Shown here in pieces: positions 59,223-64,000 of a stretch of DNA of 64,000 nt (position 1 is its first letter; each line of letters opens with the position of its first letter). The translations under genes and the position numbers were made by a program. The stretch covers positions 1 through 64,000 of the forward strand of contig JAZUJE010000017.1 in assembly GCA_045642565.1 (NCBI GenBank), written 5' to 3'. The stretch is from UBA1764 sp045642565. GTDB lineage: Bacteria > Bacillota > Clostridia > Peptostreptococcales > Anaerovoracaceae. The notes below the pieces were generated by a model that searched no databases, had not been told where the DNA came from, and saw only the letters and a list, made by a program, of their open reading frames with translations.

Positions 59223-61090
59223 TACTTATCATCAACTACTTCAAAATCTGCATCTACAACATTATCAGGATTTGGGCCTGCTGATTGCTGGTTAGCACCT
59301 GCGCCCATATTTGGAGCTGCTCCGGCAGCCCCTTGTTGAGCCTGAGCCTGAGCTTGTGCTTGTTCGTAAAGCTTTGTTGACATTACATGGAACTCTTGTG
59401 TCAAGGCTTCAGTCTTAGCTTTAATATCCTCAACATCATTGCCTTCAAGTGATTTTTGTAAATCTCCTTTTGCTTTTGTAATCTTACTTACCTCATCAGC
59501 AGAAAGTTTACCTTCAAGCTCTTTAAGGTTCTTCTCTGTCTCATATACAAGGGTCTCAGCCTGATTACGAGCTTCAATATCTTCTTTCTTCTTCTTATCA
59601 GCTTCAGCAAATTCTTCTGCTTCTTTTACTTTCTGCTTAATTTCATCTTCAGAAAGCTTAGAAGAAGATGTAATTGTAATTCTTTGTTCTTTACCAGTAC
59701 CAAGATCTTTAGCACTTACACTTACAATACCATTTGCATCAATATCAAATGTAACTTCAATCTGAGGAACCCCACGTGGAGCTGCAGGAATACCTGTAAG
59801 TTGGAATCTTCCTAATGTGATATTATCAGCAGCCATCTGACGTTCACCTTGCATTACATGTATATCAACTGCAGACTGGTTATCAGCAGCTGTGGAGAAA
59901 ATCTGGCTTTTCTTTGTTGGAATAGTTGTATTTCTTTCAATAAGTCTTGTAGCCACACCGCCTAAAGTTTCAATAGAAAGTGAAAGTGGTGTTACATCAA
60001 GAAGTAATACATCCTTAACCTCACCAGTCAAAACTCCGGCCTGAATAGCAGCACCTACTGATACACATTCATCAGGGTTAATTCCTTTGAAAGGTTCTTT
60101 TCCTGTAACATTTTTAACAGCATCTTGTACTGCAGGAATTCTTGTTGAACCACCAACTAAGATAACCTTATTAAGGTCGCTCATAGTTACCCCTGCATCA
60201 GACATTGCTTTCTTCATTGGATCTATTGTTCTTGAAACAAGATCAGATGTGAGCTGATCAAACTTAGCTCTTGTGATGTCCATATTAAGATGAAGTGGCC
60301 CATCAGCATTTACTGTAATGAATGGAAGATTTACATTTGTTGTCTGACTTGATGAAAGCTCTTTTTTTGCTTTTTCTGCAGCTTCTTTAAGTCTTTGAAG
60401 AGACATTTTGTCTGCACGCAAATCTACTCCATTTTCTTTTGCAAACTGATCTGCCATAAAATTCATGAGAGCGTTATCAAAATCATCGCCACCGAGCTTT
60501 GTATCACCATTTGTAGCAAGTACTTCAAATACGCCATCACCAATATCAAGAATTGATACATCGAATGTACCACCACCAAGGTCGTATACCATTATCTTCT
60601 GGTTGCCATCTTCCTTATCAAGTCCATATGCAAAAGCAGCAGCTGTCGGTTCGTTTACGATTCTCTTTACATCTAAGCCTGCAATTGTACCGGCATCTTT
60701 AGTAGCCTGCTTTTGAGCATCGCTAAAATATGCAGGAACTGTGATTACTGCTTCTGTAACCTTTTCACCAAGATAACTTTCTGCATCAGTTTTTAATTTT
60801 GTAAGAATCATTGCAGAAATGTCTTGAGGAGTATAATCTTTGCCATCTATGGATACTTTATAATCGCTACCCATATGTCTCTTAATTGAAGAGATTGTTC
60901 TATCCGGATTTGTGATAGCCTGTCTCTTTGCAGTTTCACCTACAAGTCTTTCGCCTGATTTTGTAAAACCAACTATAGATGGGGTTGTTCTATTACCCTC
61001 TGCATTTGCAATAACGGTTGGTTCGCCACCTTCAAGAACTGATACGCAGCTATTTGTTGTTCCTAAATCGATTCCTATTACTTTTCCCAT
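59222..61090 (-). CDS. dnaK: Chaperone DnaK (Hsp70)
   Basis: A 622-residue Hsp70. It starts GKVIGIDLGTTNSCVSVLEGG and carries DLGGGTFDVSILDIGDGVFE in the ATPase domain, a short interdomain linker VLLLDVTPLSLSIETLGG and the substrate-binding domain. The tail is Gln/Ala-rich (QAQAQAQ) and ends in the acidic DADFEVVDDK. AGGTAGAAA lies before the ATG. CIRCE/HrcA control is expected for the operon. Confidence 0.99.
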   Translation of the reverse strand: MGKVIGIDLGTTNSCVSVLEGGEPTVIANAEGNRTTPSIVGFTKSGERLVGETAKRQAITNPDRTISSIKRHMGSDYKVSIDGKDYTPQDISAMILTKLKTDAESYLGEKVTEAVITVPAYFSDAQKQATKDAGTIAGLDVKRIVNEPTAAAFAYGLDKEDGNQKIMVYDLGGGTFDVSILDIGDGVFEVLATNGDTKLGGDDFDNALMNFMADQFAKENGVDLRADKMSLQRLKEAAEKAKKELSSSQTTNVNLPFITVNADGPLHLNMDITRAKFDQLTSDLVSRTIDPMKKAMSDAGVTMSDLNKVILVGGSTRIPAVQDAVKNVTGKEPFKGINPDECVSVGAAIQAGVLTGEVKDVLLLDVTPLSLSIETLGGVATRLIERNTTIPTKKSQIFSTAADNQSAVDIHVMQGERQMAADNITLGRFQLTGIPAAPRGVPQIEVTFDIDANGIVSVSAKDLGTGKEQRITITSSSKLSEDEIKQKVKEAEEFAEADKKKKEDIEARNQAETLVYETEKNLKELEGKLSADEVSKITKAKGDLQKSLEGNDVEDIKAKTEALTQEFHVMSTKLYEQAQAQAQAQQGAAGAAPNMGAGANQQSAGPNPDNVVDADFEVVDDK

Positions 61091-61105
61091 TTTTCTACCT
61101 CTTTA

Positions 61106-61636
61106 CTATTGTGATACTACGACCATTGCCGGTCTAATTACTTTACTATTTAAAATATATCCCTTTTGAAGAACCTTTGTTACAATCCCAGAATCTACAC
61201 CTTCAGCAGTTTCTGTCATAACCGCACTGTGAAATGCAGGATCAAAAGTTTTATTTAGTGCATCAATTTCTTTCACATTATTCTTTTCAAGCAAATCATT
61301 TAATTGCTTGAAAATTAATTGCATACCTTCAGCAAACTTATCTTCCGGCTGAGCTGTCTGCATAGCCCTTTCAAAATTATCGATAACATCGAGAATTTGA
61401 AGAACAATCTTTTCATTAGCATAAGCATAAATATCAGCCTTTTCGGTTTCGCTTCTTCTTCTGAAGTTTTGGAAGTCTGCAGAAAGTCTTAAAAACTTTG
61501 TTTGAAGATCTTCATCCTCCGGTTTAGCTTGAGTTTCATTAGTTTCTGCAGCTTTTTCTTCTGGAATTTCTTCTTTAGATTCTTCAGGCGTGGCTTCCGT
61601 TACCTTTTCTTCATCTTTTTTGATTTCTTCTGCCAT
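61106..61636 (-). CDS. grpE: Nucleotide exchange factor GrpE
   Basis: A 176-residue GrpE. An acidic, disordered N-terminus (1-~45) is followed by a long coiled helix (LQTKFLRLSADFQNFRRRSETEKADI) and the C-terminal beta domain (DPAFHSAVMTE, VLQKGYILNSKVIRPAMVVVS). Coupled by TAATG to hrcA. Confidence 0.97.
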   Translation of the reverse strand: MAEEIKKDEEKVTEATPEESKEEIPEEKAAETNETQAKPEDEDLQTKFLRLSADFQNFRRRSETEKADIYAYANEKIVLQILDVIDNFERAMQTAQPEDKFAEGMQLIFKQLNDLLEKNNVKEIDALNKTFDPAFHSAVMTETAEGVDSGIVTKVLQKGYILNSKVIRPAMVVVSQ

Positions 61637-62673
61637 TACTCTTCAGGCTCCTTAATTTCAAATGTCTCACTAATATTTTCTGATATATATTTTATTACAG
61701 AGCTGATTTCTCCATATTTCATGCGTTTTGGACCAATTACACCAAGTTTACCAACAAGTTTTCCATTAACCTTGTAATCAGCTGTTATCAGTGATACATC
61801 TTGCATATCGTCAGAATTTTCATCACCAATTGTAATAACTAATCCATCATCTCTGTTAACAATAACCTCTTTTAAGTGGTCTTTATTTTCAAGCAACTGT
61901 AAAAAACTTTTACTTTTAGCTACATCACCACTATATTCCGGAAGTTCAAATACATTTGAATAACCATTCATATACAAATCAACATCCAGCATTTTTTCCA
62001 GAGTCTTCATAAAGCTCGGAACAACATCCTTTGCAAGGCTTGATAATGAACTCATATCATTTTGAAAATCTTTAACAATATCCGCTGCCATAATAGCACT
62101 GATTGTTTTCCCTTTATAATTATGGGTCATAACCTTGGACATTAATTCAAGATTCTCTTCTGTATAATTCGATGTTAGCCTTATAGCTTTATTTAGAACC
62201 TTTCCTTTTTCTGAAACAAGCATAAGTACAACTGTATGCTCATCAACAGGCAAAAACTGAATATACTTCAATTTATTTTCGTTCACTCTTGGCGTTATTG
62301 CGAACGACGTTAAATTTGTCATTTCAGAAAGCAATTCAGCAGCATGCTCGATAGTACTATCAAGCTCAGTTCGTGTTTCTGATAATTTTTCTTTAATCGC
62401 AGCTTGTCTTTCTTCAGGAAGATCACTAGTATCCATTAGCCGATCTACATATAATCTATATGCTTTATCGGATGGAACACGTCCGGCAGAGGTATGTGGA
62501 TGAGTCAGATAACCCATTTCCTCCAAATCGGACATTTCGTTTCTAATAGTCGCCGGAGAAATTCCCATATCATGACTCTTAGAAAGTGTTCGGCTTCCCA
62601 CAGGTTCACCTGTCGAAATAAAATCTGCGATTATGGCCTGCAAAATTTGCAGTTTTCTTTCATTTAAATCCAT
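61636..62673 (-). CDS. hrcA: Heat-shock repressor HrcA
   Basis: A 345-residue HrcA. The N-terminal winged helix (ILQAIIADFISTGEPVGSRTLSK, ISPATIRNEMSDLEEMGYL) binds CIRCE, and the GAF-like sensor domain and C-terminal dimerisation part follow. First gene of the heat-shock operon, with the CIRCE element 16 bases upstream of the ATG. The Shine-Dalgarno sequence is weak (AAAGAG). Confidence 0.97.
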   Translation of the reverse strand: MDLNERKLQILQAIIADFISTGEPVGSRTLSKSHDMGISPATIRNEMSDLEEMGYLTHPHTSAGRVPSDKAYRLYVDRLMDTSDLPEERQAAIKEKLSETRTELDSTIEHAAELLSEMTNLTSFAITPRVNENKLKYIQFLPVDEHTVVLMLVSEKGKVLNKAIRLTSNYTEENLELMSKVMTHNYKGKTISAIMAADIVKDFQNDMSSLSSLAKDVVPSFMKTLEKMLDVDLYMNGYSNVFELPEYSGDVAKSKSFLQLLENKDHLKEVIVNRDDGLVITIGDENSDDMQDVSLITADYKVNGKLVGKLGVIGPKRMKYGEISSVIKYISENISETFEIKEPEE

Positions 62674-62688
62674 ATTATCTCTTTCTTG

Positions 62689-62715
62689 TTAGCACTCCTT
62701 TAATTTGAGTGCTAA
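62689..62715. promoter_or_regulatory. CIRCE operator
   Basis: Perfect match to TTAGCACTC-N9-GAGTGCTAA, the HrcA binding site, between the heat-shock promoter and hrcA. Confidence 0.98.
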
Positions 62716-62725
62716 CACCTATATA

Positions 62726-62754
62726 AATATAGTCCTTTAATCCTATAAAGTCAA
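62726..62754 (-). promoter_or_regulatory. Heat-shock operon promoter
   Basis: On the minus strand TTGACT (62749-62754), a 17-base spacer and TATATT (62726-62731); transcription should start at or just before the CIRCE element. Confidence 0.82.
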
Positions 62755-62774
62755 CAAGTTTTCCTACATTATGT

Positions 62775-62780
62775 TATAAT
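62775..62780 (+). promoter_or_regulatory. -10 box of a leaderless-type glgB promoter
   Basis: TATAAT with 8 bases to the ATG at 62789 and no Shine-Dalgarno sequence. TCAACA at 62751-62756 could serve as a -35 box with an 18-base spacer, overlapping the divergent heat-shock -35. Confidence 0.55.
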
Positions 62781-62788
62781 TATTTGAT

Positions 62789-64000
62789 ATGAAAATCAGT
62801 GATGAATTAGACAAAAAATTACTTTACCTTTTTAACGAAGGTAAGTATTACAATGCATATAATCTTTTTGGTTCTCATTTAGAAAATGAGGGAACCCGTT
62901 TTACTGTATGGGCTCCGGGAGCCAAGTCTGTTTTTGTTGTAGGACCTTTCTCAAAATGGGTGGAAAATTCAGAATACCAACTGAAACCCGTTGATAATTC
63001 AGGGGTTTGGACAACTTTTGTAAATAAAAAGCTGCTCGGGAAAACCTACAAATACTCCATTACTTCTGCAAAAGGCAAAAAACTCCCTTTAAAAGCAGAT
63101 CCTTATGCAGTTTATGCAGAGAAAAGACCAAATACTGCTTCTATAGTTCACGAAATTAAATTTAATTGGTCCGATGATGAGTGGATTGAAAAAAGAAATA
63201 AAACTAATCATTTCCGTATGCCAAAGAATATATATGAAGTACATTTTGGCTCATGGAAAAGAACGGATAACGAGGACAAAGAAAATAATTTCTATACATA
63301 TAGGCAGTTAGCAAAAGAATTAATCCCCTATGTAAAAAAGATGGGTTACACACATATAGAAATCCTTCCAATTATGGAACATCCTTTTGATGGTTCTTGG
63401 GGATACCAAACAACAGGTTATTACGCTGCTACGTCACGTTATGGAAAACCTGAAGATTTAATGTACTTCATCAATAAAGCTCACAATTCAGGAATTGGCA
63501 TAATTCTCGATTGGGCTGCTGGCCATTTTTGTCTAGATGAACACGGACTTGCAAGCTTTAATGGTGAAATGCTGTATGAAAATGAAATTCATCCAAACTG
63601 GGGAACCGGAAAATTCGATTTTGGTAGGCCTCAAGTAAAAAGCTTCCTTTTATCTAATGCAATGTTTTGGCTTAAAGAATTTCATGCTGATGGTATCAGA
63701 GTGGATGGAGTTTCTTCTATGCTTTATCTAAATTTTGGTGTAGACGATCCAAAATTAAGAAAGTTTAATAAAAATGGTGATGAAGGAAATCTGGAAGCGA
63801 TTGAGTTTTTTAAAGAACTTGCCAATATGGTAGGCCAATATTGTCCAGGCACAATGATGATTGCAGAAGAATCAACTGCGTGGCCAATGGTCACCTACCC
63901 TCCAAATGATGGCGGATTAGGATTCCATTATAAATGGGATATGGGATGGATGCACGACACACTAAATTATATAAGCGCAGATTTCCCATATCGCGACAAT
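62789..64000 (+). CDS. glgB: 1,4-alpha-glucan branching enzyme, 3'-truncated by window end
   Basis: First 404 residues of a GH13 branching enzyme, which moves alpha-1,4 chains to alpha-1,6 positions in glycogen. The N-terminal CBM48-like domain (about 20-120, FTVWAPGAKSVFVVG) precedes the GH13 barrel: EVHFGSWKR, ILPIMEHPFDGSWGYQ, the nucleophile Asp in ADGIRVDGVSSMLY and the acid/base Glu in MMIAEESTAWP. The usual DWVP(A/G)HF is DWAAGHF here. The frame runs open to the window edge. Divergent from the heat-shock operon, without a Shine-Dalgarno sequence. Confidence 0.94.
   Translation, partial: MKISDELDKKLLYLFNEGKYYNAYNLFGSHLENEGTRFTVWAPGAKSVFVVGPFSKWVENSEYQLKPVDNSGVWTTFVNKKLLGKTYKYSITSAKGKKLPLKADPYAVYAEKRPNTASIVHEIKFNWSDDEWIEKRNKTNHFRMPKNIYEVHFGSWKRTDNEDKENNFYTYRQLAKELIPYVKKMGYTHIEILPIMEHPFDGSWGYQTTGYYAATSRYGKPEDLMYFINKAHNSGIGIILDWAAGHFCLDEHGLASFNGEMLYENEIHPNWGTGKFDFGRPQVKSFLLSNAMFWLKEFHADGIRVDGVSSMLYLNFGVDDPKLRKFNKNGDEGNLEAIEFFKELANMVGQYCPGTMMIAEESTAWPMVTYPPNDGGLGFHYKWDMGWMHDTLNYISADFPYRDN

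Noticed and set aside
59337..59360. Short repeat in the dnaK tail (GCxCAGGCT-type)
   Set aside because: It encodes the normal Gln/Ala-rich DnaK C-terminal linker, not a mobile or CRISPR repeat.
1..64000. CRISPR array, prophage, IS element or biosynthetic cluster
   Set aside because: No regularly spaced direct repeats, transposase, phage structural genes, or NRPS/PKS/RiPP genes were seen in any frame.

Overview
This window looks like a chromosome segment of an anaerobic, low-GC Bacillota of class Clostridia. The lineage call is inference, from a trimeric [FeFe]-hydrogenase with NuoE/NuoF-like subunits, an IspH-ribosomal protein S1 fusion, pyruvate phosphate dikinase, a CIRCE-controlled hrcA-grpE-dnaK-dnaJ operon, DivIVA/SepF division genes and AT-rich DNA. 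No rRNA, insertion sequence, phage gene or CRISPR array is visible. The first ~1.15 kb, an acyl-CoA ligase fragment, is clearly richer in GC than everything that follows and ends beside a tRNA-Leu gene.

Layout: 1-1131 acyl-CoA/AMP ligase fragment; 1231-1315 tRNA-Leu(GAG); 1369-4407 aspartate aminotransferase-like gene, asnA and a TraX-like gene; 4525-8666 NAD-linked [FeFe]-hydrogenase hydCBA; 8778-11717 TAXI-type TRAP transporter; 11966-14883 lipid kinase, HU and a two-component pair; 14995-21140 PPDK with a small coupled membrane protein, then AtoE-type and alanine/glycine transporters; 21194-26563 FkbM methyltransferase, secreted protein of unknown function, tRNA-Ser(CGA), second lipid kinase, nucleoside phosphorylase, phosphoesterase and thioesterase; 26674-27821 HAD phosphatase and shikimate kinase.

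Three long minus-strand housekeeping operons follow. One (34931 to 27793) has an HlyD-like gene, yggS, sepF, divIVA, lspA, rluD, rarA and ispH-S1. The second (39696 to 35031) has ylxM, ffh, rpsP, khpA, rimM, trmD and a lipoprotein. The third (55190 to 49873) has phoH, a ybeY-cytidine deaminase fusion, era, recO, a DUF4342-like protein and glyS. Between the last two lie a GntR-ABC exporter operon with a readable operator and a nine-gene Tad-like pilus or secretion operon (44667-49722). At the right end are HIT, mtaB, rpsU, the heat-shock operon ending in prmA, and a truncated glgB.

The accessory system most worth attention is the compact, divergent Tad-like operon. Both of its NTPases have non-canonical P-loops, its small pilin-like proteins have no visible prepilin leader, and no prepilin peptidase is encoded nearby. 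Two genome-wide habits also stand out. At least eight transcription units have a -10 box 6-9 nt before the ATG and no Shine-Dalgarno sequence, which predicts leaderless mRNAs. Twenty-one gene junctions share a single base in UAAUG or UGAUG, against five four-base overlaps. Other oddities are the YbeY-cytidine deaminase fusion and a PPDK with a lysine-rich tail whose coupled partner is a membrane protein with an acidic tail. No gap between genes exceeds 300 bases.
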